From an uncultured Actinomyces sp. (GTDB lineage Bacteria; Actinomycetota; Actinomycetes; Actinomycetales; Actinomycetaceae), in the NCBI GenBank assembly GCA_946998115.1, contig CAMPYB010000013.1, positions 1-32,887 on the forward strand: a DNA stretch of 32,887 nucleotides, given 5' to 3'. Positions 1 through 9,582 of the stretch are shown piece by piece. Numbering within the stretch: position 1 is the stretch's first letter; each line of letters starts with the position of its first letter. The notes beneath the pieces are model-generated. The model saw only the letters and a list, made by a program, of their open reading frames with translations, had not been told where the DNA came from and searched no databases. Made by a program: the position numbers and the translations under genes.

Positions 1-1226
1 GGTTATTTACATCATCTACAGGAACTTTGTTATCAGCAGATGGTGGATTTAGTGTTACTCTTTCAGCAAGTGTTTTGCTACGTGCAACATCTTTTAGTGC
101 AATTGTGTTCTTTGAACTGTCTTTGTACGTGGCAGTGAATATTTTCGCGACATTATCATATTCAACACTAGTAATATTTGTGTCCTGATTCTTTATTGCG
201 TTGATTATTGCTGTTTTTTCATCATCTTTTAGACTGTCTAGATTGTCTACAGCAATTTTGTTTCCTAAAGGTGTGAGACGCTTTTGTTCAGCTTGAGTAT
301 ATTCACGTATAACATCTGTTATAGGAATTTCGTTGCTGGAGCCATCTTCACGTTCGACTACTACTTTTGTTTTGTCTGGTGAAAGTTTGATCTTATTATT
401 TCTTACACCGTCTTTAGTCTGGTTGCTGTCATAAACAGCTTTTATAATTTTCTTTTCTTCTTCAGGTGTTAGAGCATTTTTGTTTTTGACCGGTACTTTA
501 AATTCTTGTGTAGGTGCTGTCGCAGGTTCTATTTCTGCTTGTTTCTTTGCTCTCACAACATTTTTCAGATCAAGTGTTGTAGTTGTAGTGTCTTTGAAAG
601 TGATTTTAACTTTCTTTTTGCCTGCTATAGTTTCTACAGTTACTGACTGGATTCTGTCTTTAGCTGTAGGGTTAGCAGTTTTAATTGCGTCCTCGATTGC
701 TTTCATTTCTGTTGCGCCTTGAGGATTATTCACATCATTTACCGGAACTTTATTTTCAGCTTGCGGTGAGTTTATAGTGAATTTTTCGTTGTCTTTCTTA
801 TTCCTTACTACATCAGTTGCTGAAACTGTTTTAGTAGAATTGTCTTCAAATGTAATTTTGATTTTCTTATTTCCATTTTCTGTTACAACTTCAGCTTTGT
901 TGATTTTTTCGTTAGGGAACTGTTTCTTTAGAGCAGCAGTGATGTCTTGATTTTCGCCATCTGCGATTTGATCTTTATTATCAACTGCTACTTTATTATC
1001 GTCATCTAATGGTGTGAATGTGAAACGATCTGCGTCTTTCTTTTCGCGCACTAGATTTGATAGTTCAACAGTCGTTGAAGAATTGTCGTCGAATGTGATT
1101 TTGGCTTTCTTTTTGTTGCCTTCATCAACTAGTTCAACTTTTGTTATGCCTGATTGCGGATTAGCTTTTTGCAGAGCATTCTTTATTAGGCTTAGTTCCT
1201 TTGTATCAGGTTGATTCGTGTTTTCA

Positions 1227-1276
1227 ACAGCTACTTTTTCGTTGTCAGCTAACGTCAACGTTGCAGTTTCAGCTTT
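1227..1276. repeat. 50-bp direct repeat, copy 1, within the surface-protein modules
   Basis: Identical over 50 bases to 2223-2272. Both encode the same module start (AETATLTLADNEKVAV) in the minus-strand frame. Identity at the DNA level, including third positions, in two modules whose flanks differ points to recent duplication or gene conversion. The offset is 996 bp, a multiple of three, so recombination between copies would keep the frame. Confidence 0.9.
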
Positions 1277-2222
1277 GTTCTTTGCACGTGTTATATGTGT
1301 TGGCTCAAGTGTTTTGTGTGAACCATCATTAAATTCGACTTTTAACACTTTGTCAGTACTGCCTGTTTTGTTTTCAACTGTAACATTCTTGATATTAGCT
1401 TGTGGATATGCTTTTTTGAGAGCTTCAGTTATAGCAGTAAGATCATTTTGTGTAGATGCTGTAGGTATGTTAATTCCAACTTTTTCACTATCTGTTAGTG
1501 TCTTGTTAAAATCAGCTTTATCTGCTTGAGTTTTTTGACGCACAGCATTTGCAAGTTCCATGTTTGCTGTTGTATTGTCTTTGAATGTTATTTTTAGGTT
1601 CTTGCCTCCACCTTGCTTATTTTCGAGTGTAACTGATTGAATTCTGTCTTTAGCTGTAGGGTTAGCATTCTTTATTGCTGTTTCAATTAAAGATAGTTCA
1701 GTGCTATTTGGTTCAGCGACATTTTCAACTGGTACACGGTTAGCTTCAGGAACTGGAGAAAGAGTATATTTCTCGTTATCTTTCTTTGCTCTTACAACTT
1801 TGTTTAGTTCGATACCAGCAGATTTGCTGTCATCTTGGAATTTGACAACGATTTTCTTTGCATTACCTATAGTTTCGATATTCACTTCTTTTATTTTATT
1901 TTTGAAAGCAGTGTTTGCTTCTTTGATAGCATTTGCTATTTTTGTGAGTTCGTCGCCTTTAGGGTTGTTGATATCGTCTACTGGTACTAGTTTACCTGTT
2001 TGTGGTACTTGTACAGTGTAGCGTTCGTTGTCTTTCTTATTGCGTGTAACCTCGGATGGAGAAATTGTCTTGTGTGAACCATCATTGAATGTTACTTTGA
2101 ATTTCTTTTGTCCACTTTCATCAGTTACTTCTACTTTAGAAATGCCTGCTTGTGGATATTTAGTAGTTAAAGCAGTCTTAACTTTTTCAGCGTCAGCTGT
2201 CTGTGGTGTCGCAATATTGTCT

Positions 2223-2272
2223 ACAGCTACTTTTTCGTTGTCAGCTAACGTCAACGTTGCAGTTTCAGCTTT
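2223..2272. repeat. 50-bp direct repeat, copy 2, within the surface-protein modules
   Basis: Second copy of the repeat at 1227-1276, same orientation, inside the first of the ten alpha/beta modules that follow the stop codon. Confidence 0.9.
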
Positions 2273-3088
2273 ACTCTTACCTGTTAAAGCTTTTTGTGCA
2301 TGTATCAAAGTCTTGGTGGCTTCTGCTAATTCTTCTTTTGTTGGCAAGAAAATATGCTGTTGACTGTTTTCCTGCCTATTTTTTAAGTCTTTAGCATTAC
2401 TTAGAGCTGTGTCAAAAGTATTTTTTTTCTTTTGATCAGTTTCAGCAGTGTACTTGTAAGATGTTTTTGTTGTTTCGCTTGTTGCGATTGCTTCTTCTAG
2501 CGTTTTGCGTTCTGCGCCGTCTAGGGCAGTAGATGCAGTTACTAGGTCGTTTTGAGCTTGATCTAATTCTTGCTGAGTGACTGTTTTCTTTTGTTGTGCA
2601 TCTATCATCTTATTCAAGAGCTCTTGAGCTTTATTATATGCTTTATCAAATTCGCTCTTGCGTGTTTGATATGCTTTGTTGTATGCATCAGTTGACTTTG
2701 TTTGCTTTGCTTTTTCAAATTCGCTTTGCAAATTGGTCTCGTCAGCGAGGTTGTCGATTGTTTTGCCTAGTTTTTTAGCTGTTTCAATTATTTCTTTAAT
2801 TAGCCTGTCGATTTTTGCTGCATCGACATTTTCACCAGTAGTTTTATTAGTGATGCTGTCAGCTTCACCAACTAGTTTGTCAAGTGTTGTTTTATTAGCA
2901 CCTGAACCTGTGACTTTCTTTGCATCCTCAGCAGTTTTCTTTAGCTTTTTCATTGCTGTGTCAAGTTGTTGCGCATCTGCTACAGTTTGTGCAATATCAT
3001 TTTCATTTCCTGAAGATTCTACCATTTCTTTTAGATATTGTTTTTGTTTGTTATTGATATTGCTTAATGCTTCAACTTTGGATACAGC

Positions 3089-6000
3089 TTATTTGATTTT
3101 TGCTTGCAACCTAGCTGATTCTACTATAGCGTCTGCGTCAGCTGGGCTGGTTGTTTGATTGCTGTCATCTAATTGTCGATTATATTTTTGTCTATCGTCA
3201 TCGCTTAAACCGTCCATGTTCTTGATTTTTTCTTTAGCCTTATTTTTGGCGTCTTCAAGTTCAGCTTGTTTTACGATTTCAGCAATCTTTTCGCGCAAAT
3301 TAGGTGTGTCTTTTGTGATTTTGTCGACTTCACTTGTATAGTGAGTTTTTCGATCAGGTAAAAGACCTGTGGCGTTTATTTTTTCTTTAGCTTTTTTCTT
3401 TAGCTCTTCAATATTTGCTTTGTCAGCAGCTTTTAGAGCTTCTTCAGGGCTGTTTGTCTGATCTATTTGTTTTTCAGCTTCTTTTCGTTTTTCACCTGTA
3501 ATTGCAGGGTCAATTAGTTTTTTAGCATATTCTTTTGCGTTTGTAGTGTTTTGTTTTTCAGCTTTGCCTAATATTTCGTTGACTTTAGCAATTGAAGGAG
3601 CTTTGTTTATTTCATTTATAAAGTTTTTCTTTTGTTCTTCATTCAAATACTTGTAGTCTTCGATTTTCTTTTTAGCTTCGACTTTTTTATCAGCAAGTTT
3701 CTTTGCTTCTTCAGCTTCTTTTTGGTTTGCTTTTTCAACTACTTTATTTACTGCATCAACTGTGCCAGCATTTTTAACTTCTTGCTTTAGGCTATTTTTT
3801 TCAGTTTCGCTTAATGTTGGTAGTTTGTCGATTGCATTTTCAGCTGCTGTTTTAGCGTCTGCAAGTTCTTTAGCTTTAGCTTTCTTGTCACCTTCAGCTT
3901 TGTTTTGTTCTTGCGCTTTCTTTATTACATTTTCAACGTCAGAAATAGTTCCTTTAGCTTTAGCTTCATTTATTAATTCTTGCTGTTTATTTTTGTCAAG
4001 ATTTTCAAGCTTTTTGATTATTTCTTCCGCTTTTTGTTTAGTGTTGTTTAAATCTCTTGCGTCATCCGCTTTTTGTTTAGCTTCAGCGTCTTTCTTTTTA
4101 GCTTCGTCGACTTTTTGACGTACCTGATCTTCGTTTGTAGCATTTGTTATTTCTCCTAAGATTTTTGTTTTATCTGTAGGATTAATATTGTTTAGTGCAT
4201 CTACTACTTGTTTAGCTTGCTTTTTAGCTTCTTCTAGTTTTTTATTGGCTGTATCTTTAGCGGCCTGTTCTTTAGCTTTGTTAATCAGCTCGTCAATTTT
4301 ATTTTGGTCAGTGCCTTCTGTTTTAATCTTTTGTTTTATTTTTTCAGCTTCTTCTTTAGATAAGCCTTCATCTTTCACTAGTTTGTCGATTAGGTTATCA
4401 GCTTCTTTTTGAGCTTCTTGCGGGTTGAATGCTCCGCCATTAGTTATAAAAGCTTCAGCTTTGGAAATTTCAAAAGCTGTTTCAGGGCCCCCATAATTAT
4501 TTAATCTTTGTACTTCGAGTTTGCCTGTTTCGATAAGTGCAAATATTCCATTGTTGTAGTTAGTAGGAAAATTCATGTTTTGTGTATTTAAACGTGGCTT
4601 TGCTCCTGGAATATTTGTTCCATATGGACGGAAATCTTTACCGATTCGCCAACCGCCACTGTATGACAAGTTGCCTACACCTGTAGATCCTGAACCATTA
4701 AGTGGTCCGCTATTTAGTTCACTACTGCCATTTTTTTGGATATTAATTTTATTTGGTCTATTAGTGTAATCGTAATTGTCATAGAAGAATATTCTAGCGA
4801 AGTTTGCCCAGTCATTTTTATCTACGGCGTTTGGATTTTCAACTATTAATGGACGCAAATAAAACTTATAACCATTTCTACTTACTAGTTTTGGTTCTGG
4901 TGCGTTAGATTCACCCTGTTTATAAATCAAATAGTCGCGAGTGATTTGTGTTTTAGATCCATCTTGGAATGTGACTGTTGCATTTCCTTTATTATCGACA
5001 GAAATACCTTCTTTACCATTTTTAAGCTTGTTATCCTGTAATTCAGGATTTGCATTCCAAATATCGTCTTTTAGCTTATTTTGAATAGTGCTGTCTATAG
5101 AGTCAGGATTTTTAACGCCAAGACGTTTAACTGGTGTTTTAATATTGTACTGATTGCTCATAGGAGGAATTTGGTATACAAGATCAGAGCTATTTATAGT
5201 GTCTTTAGAATTATCTTTATATGTTATAGTTACTGTTCCATTAGATGAAACTTGTATACTATCTTTGGCTTTTCCTTGTGTTGCTTCAATAAATAAAGGA
5301 TTATTTTTATTTTCGTCCCAAACTCTATCCTTTAATTTTTGTATCTCTGTAGGAGATAGTGAGTTTATCTTTGCAACACCTGTTTTACGTCCAAATAGAG
5401 GAGTGATACGATTCGCATAAGGATCCTGTTTGCGTGTTAAAGCATTTGCTTCAATAATTTTAGTAGAGCCATCAATGTATTTAATGGTTGCTTTACCTGT
5501 TTTATCAACAGTGATATTTTCTTTTCTGCCACCTATTGCAGTGTTGAAATTATCGGATAAGTTGTTAGCATTCCAAATCTTGTTTCTAATAGTTTCTGTT
5601 TCAGCAGTACTTAAATCACCCAGTTTGTTGACAGGTGTTGGAACAGGTATGACAGGTATAACACGTTCTGTCCATGTTAGTCTACGCACTACAAGATTAG
5701 TGCCTAAAATTTTATCTGTAGTGTTGTCAGTATAAGTGATAGTTGCGTTACCTTCTTGATCTACAGAAATGCTATCTTTTCCTTTTGGAAGCAGTGATTG
5801 GAACTCTTTCGTTTGAGCTTTATAAATAGCTTCTTTGACTTTATTTTTTTCAGCATTATCTAACGCGTCGACTTTGTTTACAAGTGTTCGAGGTGGAATA
5901 GTAGGGGATACGACATCTGCGATAGGAGGTTTTTGAGGGATTTCAATCTTTTTACCTGCAGTGAAACGGTGACTGCGTACACCCTGATAAATACCAGCAA

Positions 6001-6688
6001 TTGCGTAAATAGGTTTCTTTTTATCTTTTATTTTACCTATAACAGTAAATTGTGTTTTGATATTTCCACGTTTTTCAAAGTCAACAAAAATTCCGTCAGT
6101 ATTTTTCTTATATTCACGTGTAGTGTCGAGAGTATTACCATCATTGTTATAGTTAAAACTTTCTGAAGTCATGCTATTCCAATGGTGATCAAATTTTCCA
6201 GCGTCAGATTTAAAAGCATAGTAACGTGAATTAGATTGCCAAGTTTGAGTTGTGAAATGACCGACTATGCGCATGTTAGAAGATGGACTTTCTTTTTTCG
6301 AGAAAATGATTTTTTGAAAATCTTCCATATTCTCAGGCAAAGTAAACCAATGATATTGACGTATAAACCACCAAATATGATCTTTATTAATTGTGTATGT
6401 AATTCTTGCGTAATCACCATATTGATCAGTGTCAAAAATACCTGTATCAGGATTGTACTTACCGAAAGTGTAATCAACATCAACATATTTAGATGTATTA
6501 TTGTAAGTTTCGTTTTGAGAATAAAGCAGGTTGCCACTAGCGTCAACATAGCCGTCTGCATTAGCAGTAGGTACACCTAAACCGCCCAAAGCTAGAGTAG
6601 AAACAAGTATTGCAGAAGCTGCACCTTTGTAAAGTTTGACTGTTTTGCAAGTGCGAGCAGAATCATTCATTTGTTTACTAGAGAACAT
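3089..6688 (-). CDS. Giant secreted modular surface protein, N-terminal part, ended by a premature in-frame TAA
   Basis: Encodes 1199 residues. Residues 1-44 look like a signal peptide: a basic stretch, a hydrophobic core near 22-40, and an Ala-Asn-Ala cleavage site before Asp45. Residues 45 to about 250 form an aromatic-rich domain I do not recognise. Next come about four alpha/beta modules (roughly 265-575), each with a helix rich in Glu and Lys, then a strand like GNATITYTDNT. A second unrecognised Gly/Asn/Tyr-rich domain follows (about 580-755). The rest, to 1199, is a chain of Lys/Glu-rich three-helix units of about 50-60 residues, with the L..L...E/K....I..A.....V..I...A pattern of GA (albumin-binding-like) modules. 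SD is AGAGGT just before the ATG. The frame continues without shift past the TAA at 3089-3091 to the window edge, so this is the front of a protein over 2200 residues long. If the stop is real, the product is secreted but has no visible wall anchor. A host-binding role is inference. Confidence 0.8.
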   Translation of the reverse strand: MFSSKQMNDSARTCKTVKLYKGAASAILVSTLALGGLGVPTANADGYVDASGNLLYSQNETYNNTSKYVDVDYTFGKYNPDTGIFDTDQYGDYARITYTINKDHIWWFIRQYHWFTLPENMEDFQKIIFSKKESPSSNMRIVGHFTTQTWQSNSRYYAFKSDAGKFDHHWNSMTSESFNYNNDGNTLDTTREYKKNTDGIFVDFEKRGNIKTQFTVIGKIKDKKKPIYAIAGIYQGVRSHRFTAGKKIEIPQKPPIADVVSPTIPPRTLVNKVDALDNAEKNKVKEAIYKAQTKEFQSLLPKGKDSISVDQEGNATITYTDNTTDKILGTNLVVRRLTWTERVIPVIPVPTPVNKLGDLSTAETETIRNKIWNANNLSDNFNTAIGGRKENITVDKTGKATIKYIDGSTKIIEANALTRKQDPYANRITPLFGRKTGVAKINSLSPTEIQKLKDRVWDENKNNPLFIEATQGKAKDSIQVSSNGTVTITYKDNSKDTINSSDLVYQIPPMSNQYNIKTPVKRLGVKNPDSIDSTIQNKLKDDIWNANPELQDNKLKNGKEGISVDNKGNATVTFQDGSKTQITRDYLIYKQGESNAPEPKLVSRNGYKFYLRPLIVENPNAVDKNDWANFARIFFYDNYDYTNRPNKINIQKNGSSELNSGPLNGSGSTGVGNLSYSGGWRIGKDFRPYGTNIPGAKPRLNTQNMNFPTNYNNGIFALIETGKLEVQRLNNYGGPETAFEISKAEAFITNGGAFNPQEAQKEADNLIDKLVKDEGLSKEEAEKIKQKIKTEGTDQNKIDELINKAKEQAAKDTANKKLEEAKKQAKQVVDALNNINPTDKTKILGEITNATNEDQVRQKVDEAKKKDAEAKQKADDARDLNNTKQKAEEIIKKLENLDKNKQQELINEAKAKGTISDVENVIKKAQEQNKAEGDKKAKAKELADAKTAAENAIDKLPTLSETEKNSLKQEVKNAGTVDAVNKVVEKANQKEAEEAKKLADKKVEAKKKIEDYKYLNEEQKKNFINEINKAPSIAKVNEILGKAEKQNTTNAKEYAKKLIDPAITGEKRKEAEKQIDQTNSPEEALKAADKANIEELKKKAKEKINATGLLPDRKTHYTSEVDKITKDTPNLREKIAEIVKQAELEDAKNKAKEKIKNMDGLSDDDRQKYNRQLDDSNQTTSPADADAIVESARLQAKIK

Positions 6689-6750
6689 TTTTACCTCTTA
6701 TACACTATAGAAAATTATCACTTCAGACGCGAGGCGAAACTATTCGCATA

Positions 6751-6759
6751 CCCCCCCCC
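6751..6759 (-). promoter_or_regulatory. Poly-C/poly-G tract (9 bases) upstream of the giant surface-protein gene
   Basis: Nine consecutive C on the plus strand (G9 in the direction of the gene) lie 63-71 bases before the ATG at 6688. Such a run is out of place in this AT-rich sequence. Downstream of it on the minus strand there is a GATAAT box near 6719-6724 that could serve as a -10; I see no strong -35. The tract would sit near or just upstream of the -35 region. Homopolymers in such positions are a known phase-variation device for surface genes in other bacteria; that role here is inference. Confidence 0.45.
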
Positions 6760-6950
6760 TACTGATTTTGCTTCTTTTGCAAAACTATCAGCAGAGTTCG
6801 GCTATATGAAAACCCATAAATGTTACTTACACCTTGAAATGGGTGGTTACACGCAACCGAATCACTGTACACAACGTACAGGAAAATAATTGTAACACCT
6901 AAAATGGAATAAAACCAGAAAAATGATTTAAAAAAAATAGTAATAAAAAG

Positions 6951-7022
6951 TGGGCGATACTGGGATCGAACCAGCGACCTTTTCCGTGTGAAGGAAACGC
7001 GCTACCGCTGCGCTAATCGCCC
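6951..7022 (-). tRNA. tRNA-Val (anticodon CAC)
   Basis: On the minus strand a full 72-base cloverleaf can be drawn. The 7-bp acceptor stem pairs GGGCGAT with ATCGCCC. The D arm is GCGC/GCGC, the anticodon stem TTTCC/GGAAA with loop TTCACAC, and the T arm GCTGG-TTCGATC-CCAGT. The anticodon CAC reads GUG (Val). The discriminator is A, and CCA is not encoded. Confidence 0.95.
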
Positions 7023-7148
7023 TAAAAACCAACTATAAATATAACATTAAAAAAAATAAAATAAAACAAAAGACTGAATATACAAAAGTAAAATAAACTA
7101 ATATAAAATATTAATGAATGGCTCACTAAATTTAAAAAATAAAAAAAT

Positions 7149-7805
7149 ATGCAAAAGGAAACACAACAAACACGTACAATATTGTTTTACGGCGACTCAA
7201 TAATGGACGTTAAAACTGATCCAAAAAAACCTCAATATTTAGGGCAAGGCTTTCCTAAGTATATTCAGAAAATGCTGAATAGAAAATATTTGAATAAAAA
7301 AATAAAATACTATAATACGTCAAAAGGCGGTATTCAAACAAAAAATTTATACTATTCATTAAAAGAAAAATGTATAAAATATAAGCCAAATATTATAATA
7401 ATACTCATAGGTATAAACGATACTTGGGATAGACAATATGAAAAAACACTTGCTACAGAATTTGAGCAATATAGATTTCAACAAGTTTATGAAACACTAA
7501 TAAAAACAATACATGAAAAATTAATTGAAACAAAAATAATAATAATTGAACCATATTATCTTCCAACTAGAGAAAAACATAAAAATTGGGAAAAAGACCT
7601 TAAACCTAAAAGACAAATAATAAAAAATATAGCTAGAAAATATATGTGTATACACATTCCAATGCATGAAATATTAAACACAAATATAAATGCAAAAGAA
7701 TATTTACAATACGTAGAAAAAGATGGTGTACATCCAACAAATAAAGGACACGCAAAAATAGCAGAAATAATATGCGAAAAAATCGTAGAAGAAAAATTAT
7801 TGTAA
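7149..7805 (+). CDS. SGNH/GDSL-family hydrolase (esterase or acyl hydrolase)
   Basis: 218 residues, the usual length of a single-domain SGNH hydrolase. Block I is FYGDSIMD with nucleophile Ser17, block III is GIND (Asn90), and block V is DGVHPTNKGH with Asp192 and His195, giving a complete catalytic set. A Gly pair at 60-61 fits the block II oxyanion Gly. No signal peptide or membrane segment is seen, so it is probably cytoplasmic. The substrate cannot be told; relatives remove acyl or acetyl groups from lipids, carbohydrates or peptidoglycan precursors. No clear SD precedes the ATG. The last 9 bases overlap the end of the convergent amidotransferase gene. It is transcribed divergently from tRNA-Val. 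Confidence 0.8.
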   Translation: MQKETQQTRTILFYGDSIMDVKTDPKKPQYLGQGFPKYIQKMLNRKYLNKKIKYYNTSKGGIQTKNLYYSLKEKCIKYKPNIIIILIGINDTWDRQYEKTLATEFEQYRFQQVYETLIKTIHEKLIETKIIIIEPYYLPTREKHKNWEKDLKPKRQIIKNIARKYMCIHIPMHEILNTNINAKEYLQYVEKDGVHPTNKGHAKIAEIICEKIVEEKLL

Positions 7806-8528
7806 ATCCCAAAAATGCGTACATTCTGAAATAAAACCTTGTGCAATAAATTTAGCAAATTTTTCTATACAGTCTTTATTATCAACAAAAGAAGCGATAA
7901 TTGAATGCTTATCAGCATAATTAGTTGCCCAATTTGATACAGAATCAAAATTTGCTTCAGGATGAAATTGCACACCAATAAAAGAACCACATCTCAAACT
8001 TTGAATATATTTATCAGAAGAAGCTAAAATGCGTGCACCTTCAGGTAGAGAAACAACACAGTCGCTATGAAATTCAGTCACAAAAATATCCGAACTTTTA
8101 AAATATTTACATGCAGGACTAAAAACAGGATCTAAATCAGCTAAAGCTGATAAATAGAGACGAGTTCCACCAAATTCTCGACCACGACTATGAGCTACTT
8201 CAACTTTGCCACCTAATGCTACAGTGCCCAGTTGGAAACCTAAACAAATACCTAGTACTGGAACATTATTGCGAACAAGAGAGCTAATTAACTTTTTCTC
8301 AGCACCAAGCCATGGACATGAAATATGACCATCTTTAGGAAGATCATCATAAGCATTATTTTCGCCACCAAGGATAATAACTGGACAATTATAATCAAAA
8401 GGAATTTTATCTTTTCTAGCATTTACTATATCGAAAACAATATTTTTATCAAACTCTAAAATCCAATCATAAAAATTACCTAAAGGTACGTCTTCATCAT
8501 GTTGAATAACTAAAATTTTTCGTTGCAA
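7797..8528 (-). CDS. Class I glutamine amidotransferase (GMP-synthase-like GATase domain, stand-alone)
   Basis: I place the start at the TTG at 8526-8528 because GGAG stands 8 bases before it and the protein then begins LQRKILVIQHDED, as in this family. An ATG at 8558 in the same frame would add ten odd residues (MCLCCYWSVI) with no SD. The product has about 243 residues. The nucleophile elbow VLGICLGFQLG carries Cys95, and GVQFHPEA supplies His189 and Glu191, so the triad is complete. GATases of this type transfer glutamine ammonia to a partner synthase domain or hydrolyse gamma-glutamyl bonds. No partner is fused or adjacent, so the substrate is unknown. It converges on the SGNH hydrolase with a 9-bp overlap of the stop regions. 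Confidence 0.8.
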   Translation of the reverse strand: MQRKILVIQHDEDVPLGNFYDWILEFDKNIVFDIVNARKDKIPFDYNCPVIILGGENNAYDDLPKDGHISCPWLGAEKKLISSLVRNNVPVLGICLGFQLGTVALGGKVEVAHSRGREFGGTRLYLSALADLDPVFSPACKYFKSSDIFVTEFHSDCVVSLPEGARILASSDKYIQSLRCGSFIGVQFHPEANFDSVSNWATNYADKHSIIASFVDNKDCIEKFAKFIAQGFISECTHFWDLQ

Positions 8529-8712
8529 AATAACACTCCAATAACAACACAAACACAAATAAATATGTAATAATTATAGAATCAAACTGAAATAAATATA
8601 ACATTGAAAATAAAACATGCAACAATATTAACATAGATGTATGAAGTGTTAATTTGTGTAAAAAATATTGCATAGATTGATCAAAATAAAGTCACATGTG
8701 ATAAGGAAAATT

Positions 8713-9582
8713 GTGGAAGAAAAAAATATAACTAATAATATTGACGCAAAAAAAGATGATAAACAGTATGAGAAAATATTAGGAAAGTATTATATTCCAT
8801 TAACATGTGAAATAAATGATCCGCCTAAGCATGTAGCAGTAATAATGGACGGAAATGGAAGATGGGCGAATGAACAAAATCTTCCCAGAACTCAAGGTCA
8901 TATTGCAGGCGAAGAAGCTCTGATGAAAACAGTAGCCGCAGCATTGCAAACAAAAGTAAAATACTTATCAGTATATGCATTTTCCACAGAAAACTGGAAA
9001 AGATCACCTGCAGAAGTGAAATTTCTAATGGGATATTCACGCGAGATAATACGTAAAAGATGTGACATACTGGACAGTTGGGGAGTGAAAATAGTATGGG
9101 CAGGTAGACGTCCAAAACTATGGAAATCAGTTATAAATGAACTCGAAAGAGCCAGTGAAAAAACTAAAAATAATACGCGTATGACTTTGCAAATATGCTT
9201 AAATTATGGTGGACAATTAGAAATAACAGATGGCATAAACGAAATAATCAAACAAGTGAAAAATGGGCATATAAAAGGAGCGATAACGCCAAAAATATTT
9301 GAAAAATATTTGTATAATCCATATATACCAAAAGTTGATCTTGTTATACGAACTAGTGGAGAAAAAAGAATATCAAACTTTTTAATATGGCAAAGCGCTT
9401 ATGCAGAATTCGACTTTTTAGACATATATTGGCCAGATATGACTCAAACACACTTCTACGCTAGCATACAAAACTATCAGCAAAGAGATAGACGTTATGG
9501 TAAAGCAGTAGATAGAGTAGATTCATCGCGCTTACAATCAGAACAAATTCCAAATAATTCAGCTACATGTTCAATATCATAA
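8713..9582 (+). CDS. uppS: Isoprenyl transferase (undecaprenyl/polyprenyl diphosphate synthase, cis-prenyltransferase)
   Basis: Condenses isopentenyl diphosphate units onto an allylic primer to make the long-chain polyprenyl carrier for peptidoglycan and wall glycans. The family signature HVAVIMDGNGRWA is complete, with the catalytic Asp at about residue 46. Also present are YAFSTENWKR, QICLNYGG, VIRTSGEKRISNFL and YAEFDFLDIYWPD. I chose GTG at 8713 because AAGGA lies 5 bases upstream. A TTG at 8668 would add 15 residues without an SD. After the usual end near QQRDRRYG the frame runs on for about 26 polar residues, and the last 88 bases lie antisense to the 3' end of zur. Its place beside zur and glyS recalls the M. 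tuberculosis Rv2361c-Rv2357c order. Confidence 0.9.
   Translation: MEEKNITNNIDAKKDDKQYEKILGKYYIPLTCEINDPPKHVAVIMDGNGRWANEQNLPRTQGHIAGEEALMKTVAAALQTKVKYLSVYAFSTENWKRSPAEVKFLMGYSREIIRKRCDILDSWGVKIVWAGRRPKLWKSVINELERASEKTKNNTRMTLQICLNYGGQLEITDGINEIIKQVKNGHIKGAITPKIFEKYLYNPYIPKVDLVIRTSGEKRISNFLIWQSAYAEFDFLDIYWPDMTQTHFYASIQNYQQRDRRYGKAVDRVDSSRLQSEQIPNNSATCSIS

Larger units (their letters stand above)
1..3088 (-). pseudogene. Continuation of the giant surface-protein frame beyond the in-frame stop; runs off the left edge
   Basis: I read every codon of this frame from 3088 to 2 on the minus strand and found no further stop. It stays in register with the 3089-6688 gene. The first part (about 3088-2280) is coiled-coil-like Lys/Glu/Gln-rich sequence like that before the stop. 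It is followed by nine complete modules of about 75-85 residues and a tenth cut by the edge. Each has the pattern KVPV.N......E...I..AI..ANP......I..V.......K.TF.D.......L..VVR.K..AE. No good SD stands before an ATG after the stop, and a reinitiated product would lack a signal peptide, so this half is probably not made as a surface protein unless the stop is absent or suppressed. The C-terminal anchor, if any, lies outside the window. Call it a pseudogene half, or intact if the TAA is a sequencing error. Confidence 0.7.

Noticed and set aside
1..3088. Independent second surface-protein gene after the stop
   Set aside because: No SD with a start codon and no signal peptide follow the TAA, and the sequence type is continuous across it; it is the same gene.
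3089..3091. Programmed stop-codon readthrough in the giant gene
   Set aside because: The stop is TAA followed by G, a strong terminating context, and I see no structure or known recoding signal after it. Nonsense mutation or sequencing error is simpler.
6671..6889. 72-codon plus-strand frame upstream of the surface-protein gene
   Set aside because: It begins inside the minus-strand gene, crosses the C9 tract, has no SD and no recognisable product. The region fits a promoter better.
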